Program-made: the position numbers and the translations under genes
Shown here: in pieces, positions 54,808-63,707 of the stretch
How the letters are laid out: each line of letters begins with the position of its first letter
Numbering within the stretch: position 1 is the stretch's first letter
Source: Rubripirellula reticaptiva
GTDB lineage: Bacteria > Planctomycetota > Planctomycetia > Pirellulales > Pirellulaceae
Length of the DNA stretch: 64,000 nucleotides
Direction: 5' to 3'
Assembly: GCF_007860175.1 (NCBI RefSeq)
Contig: NZ_SJPX01000005.1
Coordinates: forward strand, 682,001-746,000
Notes under the pieces: model-generated
Seen by the model: the letters and a program-made list of their open reading frames with translations, nothing else
Database searches by the model: none
Told to the model about the DNA's origin: nothing

Positions 54808-56280
54808 ATGTTTCGTGCCATAGCGACCTGCGTTTTTCTTACCTTGTCCGTTCTACTTTTTTCCTCAGCATCGCCGGCCCAACCGCCGCAGACCCCAGAG
54901 CGAACTCGCACCGTCATAACCGTAACCCCGTCACGCAAACATCAAGTCTTTGACGGCATGGGGTGCGGTACGATCTTCTACACCGGACACATCACCAGTT
55001 TCGCAAAACGTGACAAGCACGATCTTCAAGAGCGATATTACGACGAGATTTTCTCGGACTTGAAGACTCAATTTCTGCACGTGATGATCCGCCCCAACTA
55101 CGAACCGACCAACGACAACCAAGATCCCTATTTAGCTGAGTTTTCCACAGACGCGTTCGAGATCAATGAACCGGTGCTTGAAGTGTGTTCGGCTGCTAAA
55201 TCTCGCCGCCCCGACATGAAGTTGTTTGCGACGCTCTATACCCCTCCCGCCTGGATGAAAACCAATGGTGACGAAAGCGGAGGCGGGGAAGTCATGGGGA
55301 CACTCAAACCCGGTCACTCGCTGGAAATGGGCGAGTACATCTGGGCCTATCTTCGCCACATGCAGCAAAACGGACACCCCGTCGACTACCTGAGCATCTG
55401 CAACGAATCGGATTGGAAACACACTCAGCCGAGTTACTATCTCGACCCGCAGCAGCACGCTCAACTTTTCAAAGAAATCGCCGAATATCTTGATGAAATG
55501 GCCAGGCGGTTCCCAGAGATTCGTCGCCCCGAACTTGTCGCCGCGAACTTGCTAAGCGCTGTCGACACCGCGACCAAGTACTGGCCCGAAATGATCACAA
55601 GTGGTGCAGACGACCAAGTCGCCGTCGTCGGCGCACACGATTACGACCGTCGCGGTCATCGCTGGAAAACGTTACGAGACGTAGCCGGCAACCGCCCGCT
55701 TTGGTGCACAGAGTGGTGCGTCAACGGCGTTGATCAGTCTGACGATTTGATCAAGTCAGCCAATGAGTTCTGGCTTGCCATGACAGAAGCGTTCAATGAT
55801 GGCGTGAATGTGTGGATGGCCTATGACTGGGCCTATCCACCGCGAGAAGGTGGCGAAGCGCTGACGCACATCGAATGGGGAAAGTCGTACCACAAGACCA
55901 AGATCTACCACGGCTTCCGCCAATGGTGCAACGCACTGGATCCAGGAATGCGAGTCGTGGAAACCGACCTGCAAGGCCCCGATAGCACCGGGACCTCGAC
56001 ACCCGGAGTGAAGGCATGTGCTTTTGTAAAAGCCAGCGACAAAAACAGTCCCGGACGCCTCGTCCTGCATGTTGCTAACGTCCAAGATCGGCCGAGCTCA
56101 ATCACCGTCCGCATCGCAGGCGACACTTTCGCCAATGCCAAAGTGGAGATGATCCGGACGTCTTCCAAGGACACCGAAAAGCCGTACCCTGCCCAGCAAC
56201 TTCCCGCCAAAGGAATCTCAGATTCTCTCAAAGCCAGAGAACTGGTCACCTATATCGTCACACCATTGGCCTTGAAATAA
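54808..56280 (+). CDS. Secreted GH30-like glycoside hydrolase
   Basis: The 490-residue protein has a signal peptide (IATCVFLTLSVLLFSSASPAQ). KHQVFDGMGCG is the conserved first strand (F-x-G-x-G) of GH30. The acid/base glutamate is in LSICNESDW and the nucleophile in PLWCTEWCVNG. HDYDRRGH and ATLYTPPAWMK also match. The last 100 residues form the beta-sandwich that all GH30 enzymes share (NVQDRPSSITVRIAGD...ELVTYIVTPLAL). Substrates in GH30 include glucosylceramide, xylan, and beta-1,6-glucan or galactan. Confidence 0.85.
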   Translation: MFRAIATCVFLTLSVLLFSSASPAQPPQTPERTRTVITVTPSRKHQVFDGMGCGTIFYTGHITSFAKRDKHDLQERYYDEIFSDLKTQFLHVMIRPNYEPTNDNQDPYLAEFSTDAFEINEPVLEVCSAAKSRRPDMKLFATLYTPPAWMKTNGDESGGGEVMGTLKPGHSLEMGEYIWAYLRHMQQNGHPVDYLSICNESDWKHTQPSYYLDPQQHAQLFKEIAEYLDEMARRFPEIRRPELVAANLLSAVDTATKYWPEMITSGADDQVAVVGAHDYDRRGHRWKTLRDVAGNRPLWCTEWCVNGVDQSDDLIKSANEFWLAMTEAFNDGVNVWMAYDWAYPPREGGEALTHIEWGKSYHKTKIYHGFRQWCNALDPGMRVVETDLQGPDSTGTSTPGVKACAFVKASDKNSPGRLVLHVANVQDRPSSITVRIAGDTFANAKVEMIRTSSKDTEKPYPAQQLPAKGISDSLKARELVTYIVTPLALK

Positions 56281-56612
56281 CGCCGGCCAAACTTGGCCGG
56301 ACCAAACGCAGCGCTGTCCCGGTAAAACCATCGTGCACCTGGCTTGAAGAATCGGACTCTGACGTTGTTGCATTTGCCGTCCAAATAGTAAAACCCCAAC
56401 GCTCGAGTGCCAGTCACCCTCTCCGTGCAAATTATCCGCTGACCATTCGGTGCCCCACCTATGTCTTGCAGCCGATCAGGTTGTCGCGATTCACGACAGA
56501 AAGCCGACACCGCAAATAAGTTGCGTAAGGGGAGAACTCTGCGCACCAGTTCAATGCCCGCTTCGATAGCCATCGCAAAAGTGCGAGTTTGGGAATATCA
56601 ATTCCGAGGCTG
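56281..56612. other. Intergenic region with a palindrome and a doubtful small ORF
   Basis: A perfect 8-base stem (CCGGCCAA-AC-TTGGCCGG, 56283-56300) follows the GH30 stop directly but has no T-tract. A 107-residue minus-strand frame (56250-56573) overlaps the GH30 end by 31 bases. Its product, rich in Arg, Phe and Tyr (GFYYLDGKCNNVRVRFFKPG, ARWFYRDSAAFG), matches no family I know. It may be a decayed gene or the translation of a dispersed repeat. Confidence 0.3.
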
Positions 56613-59600
56613 CTAATTGTTTAATTTTGGTTCTTTGATACGGAACCAAGCGACATATAACGCTGGTAAAAACAGCAGCGTTAAAACGGTGCCGACGATG
56701 ATGCCGCCCATCATTGCGAAAGCCATCGGTCCCCAGAAGATTTCAGATGCAATTGGGATCAACGCCAAACTCGCCGCGGCTGCGGTTAGCATGATCGGCC
56801 GCATGCGATGCTCCGTCGCGTCGATGACGGCATCCCAAGCCTCTTGCCCTTCGTCGCGGTGCGTCTCGATTTGAACGATTAAGATTACCGCGTTGCGGAT
56901 CAAGATCCCGATCAACGCCAGCACGCCAAGAATCGCGACAAAGCCCAACGGCGCTCCACTGGGTACCAATGCCGCAACAACGCCGATCAAACCCAACGGT
57001 GCAACCGAAAAGACCAAGAACAATCGACTGAAACTCTGCATTTGCACCATCAAGATCGATGCCATCGCGAACAACATCACCGGCACAATGGCAAAGATCG
57101 GACCTTGCCCCTTCGCACTTTCTTCGACGGCGCCGCCGACGGCGACGTGGTATCCGGCTGGCAGTTTTGATTGAAATGCCTTGAGCGTGTCATCCAGTTG
57201 CTTAACGACCGTGGCCGGTTGCACGTCGCTCGCGATGCTGGCCTTGATCGTGATCGTGGGTAAGCGATTGCGTCGCCAAACGGCAGGCTGTTCCAATTCG
57301 TAACGAAACTTGGCGAGCGAAGCGAGTGGCACCGACTTACCGTTGATGCCAGCAATTTGCAGGTTTTGCAACGTTTCGATTGAGGCTCGTTCGCTCTGGG
57401 TCGCTCGGCCGATCGCGCTGACCAAATAGATGCTGTCGCGAATCTCCGTAAAACGTAAACCACCAACGATGCCGTTGAGCGTTTGAGCGATCGTTTGCGA
57501 AGTCACGCCTAGCTGGGCTGCTTCGTCCTGCAAAATGTCGACCTTGATTACCCGACCGGGTTCGTTCCAATCAAAGATCAAGCTTTGGATACTCGAATTG
57601 TCATCGATTTTCGATGCCAGATCCAACGAGAGTTCACGGACGTTCTGGATTCCTGGACCACTAATACGGTACTGCACCGGACGTCCCACCGGCGGACCGA
57701 TATCAAGCAAGTGGACGAACGCATCAGTGCCAAGAAAATCATCTTTCAAGACGTCTTCAAGTTTCGTCCGCAGACGCTCTCGAGCCTCAATGCTTTTGGT
57801 GACAATGACGATCTGACCGAAATTCGGTGACGGTGGTTGAACGTCAAACGACAACATAAACCGTACCGCTCCGCGACCGACGTAACTGGACCAGTGCTCG
57901 ACATCCTCGTCGCCGGCGAGCAACTCTTCGAACCGGTCCATCTCTTGCCGCGTCTGCTCGATTGACGCATTTTGGCGAAGCGTCCAATCCACGATCAGTT
58001 CGGCTCGGTCCGAACTAGGAAAGAATTGTTGTTGAACAAAGTTCATCCCGTAAATCGATGCGGCAAACATCGCAAGCGTGATCGCGATCGTCGTCCATTT
58101 CCAACGCATCGAAACCAATAGCAATCGGCCAAACCCCTTGGCGAACCAGCCTTTCGTTTCGTGCGTGTGCTTCATCTTCTTAGGCAACAAGGTCACGCCG
58201 ATCAGCGGCGCGAAAAGAACCGCCACGACCCACGAGGTCAACAACGAAACCGCGATCACGACGAACAGCGTGTAGGTGAATTCGCCTGCGGCACTGCCGT
58301 TCAATCCGACCGGAATGAAGCTGGCGACAGTAACCAGGGTTCCCGTCAACATCGGAAACGCAGTCGATGTATAAACGTACGTTGCCGCCTTTTCGAGTGG
58401 ATCGCCTGCTTCCAATCGCGCGACCATCATCTCGACCGCGATCATCGCATCATCGACCAGTAACCCCAACGCGATGATGAGCGCGCCGAGCGAGATGCGT
58501 TGCAAAGAAATCTCAAACAATTCCATCGCCACAAACGTGATCGCAAGCACCAGCGGAATCGTCAGCGAAACGACCAAACCGGCTCGAAAACCAAGACTGA
58601 CGAAACTGACGATCAGCACGATCGCGACCGCCTCAAACAACGCCTTCGTGAAGCCACCGACGGCTTCTTCGACGATCATCGGTTGGTCTGAAACCAAATG
58701 GATGCCGACACCGATGGGCAGGTCCGCTTCAATCCGGTCCATCTCTTCATGCAACGCTTCACCAAACTCCAAAAGGTTCGCTTTGGGTTTCATCCCAATC
58801 GCCAAACCGATCGCAGGCTCGCCGTTGAAGCGAAACAAAGACTCGGGCGGGTCGACATAAGTCCGACGAATTGTCGCGACATCGCGCAAGCGAAAGAAAC
58901 GATCGTTGACTCGCAGGTTGATCGACCGCAAGTCTTCTTCGGACGTGAACTCACCGCTGACGCGAAGACTGATTCGCTCTCCTTCACTCTCGATCACGCC
59001 GGAGGGGGTGATCGCATTTTGCGAACGAATCGCATCGACGACGGTTTGTTCGGTAAGTCCTAGCGAGGCTAGCTCGCGAGTACTGAATTCGAGGTAGATG
59101 ACCTCATCTTGTGCTCCGATCAATTCGACTTTGCCGACATTGGGAACGGTCATGACGGCGGCGCGAGCGGATTCGACGTAATCGCGAAGTTGACGTTGAG
59201 TTAATCCATCGGAGGTGAATGCGAACACGTTGCCGTACACATCACCGAAGTCATCGTTGAAGAACGGCCCAACCACACCGGACGGAAACTCTCCTTGAAT
59301 GTCGCTAATCAAATTCCGGATTCGCAGCCAAGCTTGCGGCACCTGTTCGGCCGGCGTGGAGTCTTTCAGGTTGACGAAGATCGTCGTCTGACCCGGGCGA
59401 TTCAAACTCTTCGCGTAGTCGAATTGTGGAATCTCTTCGACTTTCTTTTCGATCCGATCGGTGACTTGATTGATCGTTTCCTCCAGCGTCGCGCCGGGCC
59501 ACGCCGCGCTGACGATCATCGTCTTGATCGTGAACGAGGGATCTTCCTCGCGACCCAAGTTGAAGTACGAGAACGTTCCCATGATCGCGGATACCAACAT

Positions 59601-59660
59601 CAGGTACCACACCAACGATCGATGCTTCAAAGCCCAATCGGACAGATTGAAACCATTCAT
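56613..59660 (-). CDS. RND efflux permease (AcrB/MexB-like)
   Basis: The frame opens at 59699, but the start at 59660 (MNGFNLSDWALKHRSLVWYLM) overlaps the adaptor stop by 4 bases (ATGA) and is preferred; it gives 1015 residues. It has the RND duplication with twelve expected spans. The proton-relay aspartates are in ALGLLVDDAMIAVEMM, and PAVWRRNRLPTI / GFVAILGVLALIGILIRNAVILI match the AcrB/HAE1 pattern. It would export drugs, solvents or metals with the two adaptors encoded upstream and an outer-membrane factor encoded elsewhere. Confidence 0.93.
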   Translation of the reverse strand: MNGFNLSDWALKHRSLVWYLMLVSAIMGTFSYFNLGREEDPSFTIKTMIVSAAWPGATLEETINQVTDRIEKKVEEIPQFDYAKSLNRPGQTTIFVNLKDSTPAEQVPQAWLRIRNLISDIQGEFPSGVVGPFFNDDFGDVYGNVFAFTSDGLTQRQLRDYVESARAAVMTVPNVGKVELIGAQDEVIYLEFSTRELASLGLTEQTVVDAIRSQNAITPSGVIESEGERISLRVSGEFTSEEDLRSINLRVNDRFFRLRDVATIRRTYVDPPESLFRFNGEPAIGLAIGMKPKANLLEFGEALHEEMDRIEADLPIGVGIHLVSDQPMIVEEAVGGFTKALFEAVAIVLIVSFVSLGFRAGLVVSLTIPLVLAITFVAMELFEISLQRISLGALIIALGLLVDDAMIAVEMMVARLEAGDPLEKAATYVYTSTAFPMLTGTLVTVASFIPVGLNGSAAGEFTYTLFVVIAVSLLTSWVVAVLFAPLIGVTLLPKKMKHTHETKGWFAKGFGRLLLVSMRWKWTTIAITLAMFAASIYGMNFVQQQFFPSSDRAELIVDWTLRQNASIEQTRQEMDRFEELLAGDEDVEHWSSYVGRGAVRFMLSFDVQPPSPNFGQIVIVTKSIEARERLRTKLEDVLKDDFLGTDAFVHLLDIGPPVGRPVQYRISGPGIQNVRELSLDLASKIDDNSSIQSLIFDWNEPGRVIKVDILQDEAAQLGVTSQTIAQTLNGIVGGLRFTEIRDSIYLVSAIGRATQSERASIETLQNLQIAGINGKSVPLASLAKFRYELEQPAVWRRNRLPTITIKASIASDVQPATVVKQLDDTLKAFQSKLPAGYHVAVGGAVEESAKGQGPIFAIVPVMLFAMASILMVQMQSFSRLFLVFSVAPLGLIGVVAALVPSGAPLGFVAILGVLALIGILIRNAVILIVQIETHRDEGQEAWDAVIDATEHRMRPIMLTAAAASLALIPIASEIFWGPMAFAMMGGIIVGTVLTLLFLPALYVAWFRIKEPKLNN

Positions 59661-60763
59661 TCGTTCAACTCCGGTCCCGAAATGATGTCCGTATTCCAAC
59701 GCACTTGTTGTCCTTCTTGGAGTGAGTGAACACCGGCGGTGACAACGCGATCGCCGACTTCGATTCCTTCGGCAAGGTCGGCCGTCTTGTCATCGCGACG
59801 TGACAAGGTGACGGGTCGGCGACTTACGGTGCTAGATTTCTCATTGACAACCCAAACAAATGATTGCCCCTCTTCGACCAAGATGGTATCGATCGGAACG
59901 CGGATGTCGGTATTCGTGATCGTGATCGGCTGCGCCAGGATGGTGGAACCGAGCCGGAAGCCCTCGGGAGGATCGGTCAGGGAAATTCGCACGCGTCGGG
60001 TCCGCGTCTTTTGGTCGGCTTGCGGTGCGATTTCGCGAACAGTGCCGATCATTTCGACGTCGTCGTTTTTCTGCAACAGGACACGAAAATCGGTACCCGG
60101 CTGGATCATGCGAATCTCATCTTCGCCAATATCCACGACAGCTTCGCGGATCGCGGGATTGGCAATCGTGGCAACCGTTTCACCGGCGGTCACGGTTTCG
60201 TCTCGTTCGGCATCGATCGACATGACGACGCCGTCGATATCGCTTTTCAAGCGAGTGTACGTTAGGTCTTCTTTAGCCTTGGCGAGATTCGCTTCAGCCT
60301 GAGTGACTTCGGCAACGGCAGCCTCTTCATTGTTTCTTGCGGCTTCCAAGTCGCTTTGAGATGTCGCGTTCCGTTCCGTTAACTTTTCTTGGCGGTCCAG
60401 TTTAGCTTCGGCGTTTGCACGTTGAACCCGAGCATTTGTCAGGCTGGCTTCGGCTGAGCGAACCGCAAGTTGCTGAAGCTCAGGATCGATCGTCGCAATC
60501 AACTGGTCCGATTGAACCGTATCACCGACATCGACATCGCGCGTCAATATTCTGCCCAACAACCGGAAGCTAGCGTCGGTTTGGTAACGAGGCTCAATGA
60601 TGCCGCTGTAACCGTCATTCGGTACCGCAGCGGGAGTTGCCAAGATCGACAAGACAGGACGCACAGTCTCAGCTGGCGGTTCTTCTTCGCGATTGCATCC
60701 TGCCAGACAAGCAATCAACAGACCGAGCGTAAGCGATCGCCAAGGTTGATGGAGTACTTTCAT
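59657..60763 (-). CDS. RND-system periplasmic adaptor (membrane-fusion lipoprotein), second of two
   Basis: The 368-residue protein has a lipoprotein signal (LTLGLLIACLAGC). The adaptor layout is normal: GIIEPRYQTDASFRLLGRILTRDVDVGDTVQSDQLIATID (lipoyl half), a coiled-coil hairpin (about 80-145, rich in Ala/Glu: SLTNARVQRANAEAKLDRQEKLTERNATSQSDLEAARNN), the second lipoyl half, and the beta-barrel/membrane-proximal domains. It overlaps both the permease gene downstream and the first adaptor gene upstream by 4 bases. Confidence 0.88.
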   Translation of the reverse strand: MKVLHQPWRSLTLGLLIACLAGCNREEEPPAETVRPVLSILATPAAVPNDGYSGIIEPRYQTDASFRLLGRILTRDVDVGDTVQSDQLIATIDPELQQLAVRSAEASLTNARVQRANAEAKLDRQEKLTERNATSQSDLEAARNNEEAAVAEVTQAEANLAKAKEDLTYTRLKSDIDGVVMSIDAERDETVTAGETVATIANPAIREAVVDIGEDEIRMIQPGTDFRVLLQKNDDVEMIGTVREIAPQADQKTRTRRVRISLTDPPEGFRLGSTILAQPITITNTDIRVPIDTILVEEGQSFVWVVNEKSSTVSRRPVTLSRRDDKTADLAEGIEVGDRVVTAGVHSLQEGQQVRWNTDIISGPELNE

Positions 60764-61887
60764 GTTGATTCACCTGCCGACAGAGTTTTCGTCGCGATCG
60801 GCTTTACCTTTTGACCGGGACGCAACAGCTGAGCACCAGCGACGACGACAATCTCACCCGGTTTCAATCCCCCCGTCACCAACAGCACACCTGAGACGTA
60901 ACTTTCTACTTCAAGGACACGTCTGGCCACAGCTTCCGTCTCTGGATCGACAACCCAAACGCTCGTTTGGTCGCCCTCTCGCATTAGCGCCGTCCACGGC
61001 AACTCGACAACATCCATTGGGGGATACTTTGCTTCACCGACCACCGGAGCGCCTAGTTGCATTTGTGGCGGCGGATCGGGGACGGCGACTTTGACTCGAA
61101 CCGTGCCAGTGGTTCGATCGATCGATGGTGCGATCTCGCGAATGATACCGACTGTCTTGACCGAAGGATCAGACAACAGTGTTAATGCGATCTCGTCGTC
61201 GATCGGCCGCTCGGGAATGTGCGACGGAAAGACGTCAAAGACTGCTTCGCGATCCCCATCGTCGGCGACCGTGAAAACCGGCTGAGCCGCGCCGACAACC
61301 TGCCCCACTTCGGCTTGGCGGTCGATGATCACTCCCGGCGACTGCGCGACGATATCAGTGAACTGCAATTGCCGCTCGGCCGCCTCCAAATCCGCTTGTC
61401 GCACCTCGACCAAACCCTCAGCTGTCAACAAAGCCGCTTTCGCATCGTCGAAATCTGCTCTCGAGGCAGCGTTGGACTCGATAAGACGTTCGGTGCGATC
61501 CGATTCCGACATCGCTTTTTGCTTGCTCGCTTCTGCGGATTCTAGCGCCGCCCGAGCAGAACCAACATCCGAGACAAGCTGCGACTTATCGAGGCTCGCC
61601 AGGATATCGCCGGTCGCCACTCGATCGCCAACATCCACCGAGCGACTTTCAATTCGTCCACCCACTCGGAAGGAAAGATTGCTTTGAATGCGCGACCGAA
61701 ACTCCCCCGTAAGTGTCTTGCTACGAGGGCGTGCTACTTTCTCAACAATTTGCACCTTCACGGCCAACCGATCATCACCAGCCGGGCGTGGCGGCTTGCG
61801 GCAACCAGTCCAAGGCAGCAACAAAACAACGATGCACCAAGACCTCACTAGCAACCGGTTTATCGCGTGACGTTTGAGTTTCATCAA
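60760..61887 (-). CDS. RND-system periplasmic adaptor, first of two
   Basis: The 375-residue protein has an export segment with a lipobox (VVLLLPWTGC). GEFRSRIQSNLSFRVGGRIESRSVDVGDRVATGDILASLD is the first lipoyl half. Its coiled-coil hairpin (about 105-170, SARAALESAEASKQKAMSESDRTERLIESNAASRADFDDAK) is followed by IVAQSPGVIIDRQAEVGQVV (second half). The C-terminal part is conserved in the family. It overlaps the second adaptor gene by 4 bases. Two different adaptors before one permease suggests a heteromeric adaptor ring or alternative pairing. Confidence 0.88.
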   Translation of the reverse strand: MMKLKRHAINRLLVRSWCIVVLLLPWTGCRKPPRPAGDDRLAVKVQIVEKVARPRSKTLTGEFRSRIQSNLSFRVGGRIESRSVDVGDRVATGDILASLDKSQLVSDVGSARAALESAEASKQKAMSESDRTERLIESNAASRADFDDAKAALLTAEGLVEVRQADLEAAERQLQFTDIVAQSPGVIIDRQAEVGQVVGAAQPVFTVADDGDREAVFDVFPSHIPERPIDDEIALTLLSDPSVKTVGIIREIAPSIDRTTGTVRVKVAVPDPPPQMQLGAPVVGEAKYPPMDVVELPWTALMREGDQTSVWVVDPETEAVARRVLEVESYVSGVLLVTGGLKPGEIVVVAGAQLLRPGQKVKPIATKTLSAGEST

Positions 61888-62103
61888 TCCCGTCCTTCTT
61901 GGTCGTCCCCTCGATCGACAGGCCCGACGGTGCCTACGAACGGCGCGACGGCGATCCCGAATTCCAATCCGTAGTTTCCTCGAAAGCGACCAAGTCTGTC
62001 GATAGGGCGACCAGATAAGGGGATCCCCGATTCGTTGTTGAAACTCTTGAGGGTCTCTCTCCTGAAAACCCAGGGGCTTGAGTTTGAGATTGCAGCAAGT
62101 TCG

Positions 62104-62140
62104 CGCCTCCTGACTTCGTCGTAGGCAAAGTCAGGAGGCG
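62104..62140. repeat. Perfect inverted repeat with 13-base arms
   Basis: CGCCTCCTGACTT and AAGTCAGGAGGCG flank an 11-base spacer. It could be a terminator for leftward transcription from the membrane genes (no clear T-tract), an operator, or the end of a lost mobile element. Confidence 0.8.
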
Positions 62141-62302
62141 ACATGACGGGTTGACTCTTTATTCGAGATTGGTTGCGATCACATGCGTGTAACCGGTTCG
62201 CGACGATTCGGTACGAAGGAAGAAAGACGGATCACAAATTCACGATGCGTCTCCGACAACAGCTGCCTGAATCGTCGCATCAAGCGTATCGTCTTCAGCC
62301 TC

Positions 62303-62383
62303 TCAACCACCGGCAAACAGAGGCCCCGAAACCATACAGAGCAGCGAACAACCAATCACGCATCTCACTCGGCCATTCCTCAT
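62303..62383 (-). other. Signal-peptide-like 26-codon ORF
   Basis: ATG at 62383 encodes MRNGRVRCVIGC, then SLLCMVSGPLFAGG and a TGA at 62303. A basic start, hydrophobic core and LFAGG cleavage-like end look like a signal peptide with nothing after it. It may be a gene remnant or chance. Confidence 0.25.
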
Positions 62384-62504
62384 GGAGCTTTTTCCGCTCC
62401 TAAGTTTCATCAACGATATGGGTTCCTTAAGTTGAGTCAATTCCATGCCTTGCAAAATAGATTGCTCGCCCCAGCCGACTTGCGTTGCCGCTCGCTCCGC
62501 GGCA

Positions 62505-63707
62505 TCAGCGCACGCCGCTCAGACATCCAAAATGATCCCGAGCCAATTCGGAAGTGATGGAATCAAGCTCTGAACGCGAAGCTGGATCGAGTTCAAATGC
62601 CTGACTTGCATATTTGGCGGCCAAATCCATCTTCTGGTGGTGCTTGTAACACTTGGCCATCAACAGACAATTGGAAGCGTTGGGAGCGACATTTAGTAGT
62701 TGTTGGTAGGCATGCTCTTCCATCGAACGTTGATCTAGTTGGCGTGCAGCGAACGCAATACCTTTCCAAGCACTCGCGAGACTTTGTCGCTTTTGATTCG
62801 ATTCAATCTGCGCAGTCCAGTATTGAATTGCCATTTGATATCCGACCAAGCTACTTTCCGGATCTCCAAGTCGCTGGAAGCATAGACCGTAAACGTCCAA
62901 GCTGGCTGGATGGAATCGTTCTCCAGAAAGCAATGGTTTCAGTCCAACTAAAGCCTGGTCAAAAAGCTCCAATTGCACGAGCGATGTAACCCGCATCGCA
63001 ATCGCCCCTGTCGGCGCAGTTGGCGAGATCGGGCGTCTGACAATCGCATTTAGCTGATCAATTCGATCATCTAGAGAGTCGAGTAAACTAACAATTGCCA
63101 AACCGTCAATTCGCGTTTGCGGCCTCAATTGCGAAAGTCTTCTTGCATGCCCCAACGCTACGGTTGGGCGATCATTTGACAACGATTGCCGCAACTGACT
63201 GGCTAACGTTTTAGAAACAGAATCAACGTAGACGCCCGGAATTGAAACAGCAACCACGACGAACAGCGCCGGCACTAACGAAGATTTTTCAATCCTATCA
63301 CCACCTGCGACTAGGGTTTTGAAAACGTTCAAGCATGCCAACGGCAGCGTCATAGTGATTACCGCTAGCGCACCGCGAACAATGGACAGAGCCACAGCAC
63401 TCATTCCAAATTCATAAAGCAAGATACGCCAGACACCAATTTGCGAAACCACAATTAGGGCGAGAAGAGCAACTAAGCCAAATCGCACGATCTTCGACTT
63501 TCTTGCGATTTGATCGGCCATCAAAACGCTAATCGGGACCGCGGAAAACACGGAAACCACCAGCACATCCAATCGCCCAAAAATTTCAAAATCGCCGCGA
63601 TCACTTTTCAGTGCGAGATATCCAATACCACAGACCAAGCAAGCAGCCGAAATTGCTCGAAACTCTGCACCCCAGGGGAAGCGTAGAGCGGAACGATTGG
63701 AAATCAT
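62505..63707 (-). CDS. Membrane protein with C-terminal TPR-like repeats
   Basis: The 400-residue protein has about five N-terminal membrane spans (FRAISAACLVCGIGYLAL, VLVVSVFSAVPISVLMA, FGLVALLALIVVSQIGVW, LSIVRGALAVITMTLPLACL, LVPALFVVVAVSIPGVYV). A long helical part follows with TPR-like pairs (LVQLELFDQALVGLKPLL, YGLCFQRLGDPESSLVGYQMAIQYW, LLMAKCYKHHQKMDLAAKYASQAFELDP). No enzyme motif is visible. The ATG at 63707 overlaps the upstream stop by 4 bases. Function unknown. Confidence 0.72.
   Translation of the reverse strand: MISNRSALRFPWGAEFRAISAACLVCGIGYLALKSDRGDFEIFGRLDVLVVSVFSAVPISVLMADQIARKSKIVRFGLVALLALIVVSQIGVWRILLYEFGMSAVALSIVRGALAVITMTLPLACLNVFKTLVAGGDRIEKSSLVPALFVVVAVSIPGVYVDSVSKTLASQLRQSLSNDRPTVALGHARRLSQLRPQTRIDGLAIVSLLDSLDDRIDQLNAIVRRPISPTAPTGAIAMRVTSLVQLELFDQALVGLKPLLSGERFHPASLDVYGLCFQRLGDPESSLVGYQMAIQYWTAQIESNQKRQSLASAWKGIAFAARQLDQRSMEEHAYQQLLNVAPNASNCLLMAKCYKHHQKMDLAAKYASQAFELDPASRSELDSITSELARDHFGCLSGVR

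Larger units (their letters stand above)
61888..62504. other. Long region upstream of the efflux operon with a palindrome and doubtful small ORFs
   Basis: It contains a perfect inverted repeat with 13-base arms (62104-62140). A minus-strand frame at 61884-62144 (86 residues, MSPPDFAYDEVRRRELAA...) begins just left of that repeat, overlaps the adaptor start by 4 bases, and has no recognisable family. There is also a 26-codon signal-peptide-like frame (62303-62383, minus). I see no convincing conserved gene. The efflux promoter and operators should be here. Confidence 0.4.

Noticed and set aside
62145-62557. Plus-strand frames of 76 and 124 residues upstream of the efflux operon
   Set aside because: They have no recognisable domain or ribosome site, and the longer one runs into the TPR-like gene on the other strand.
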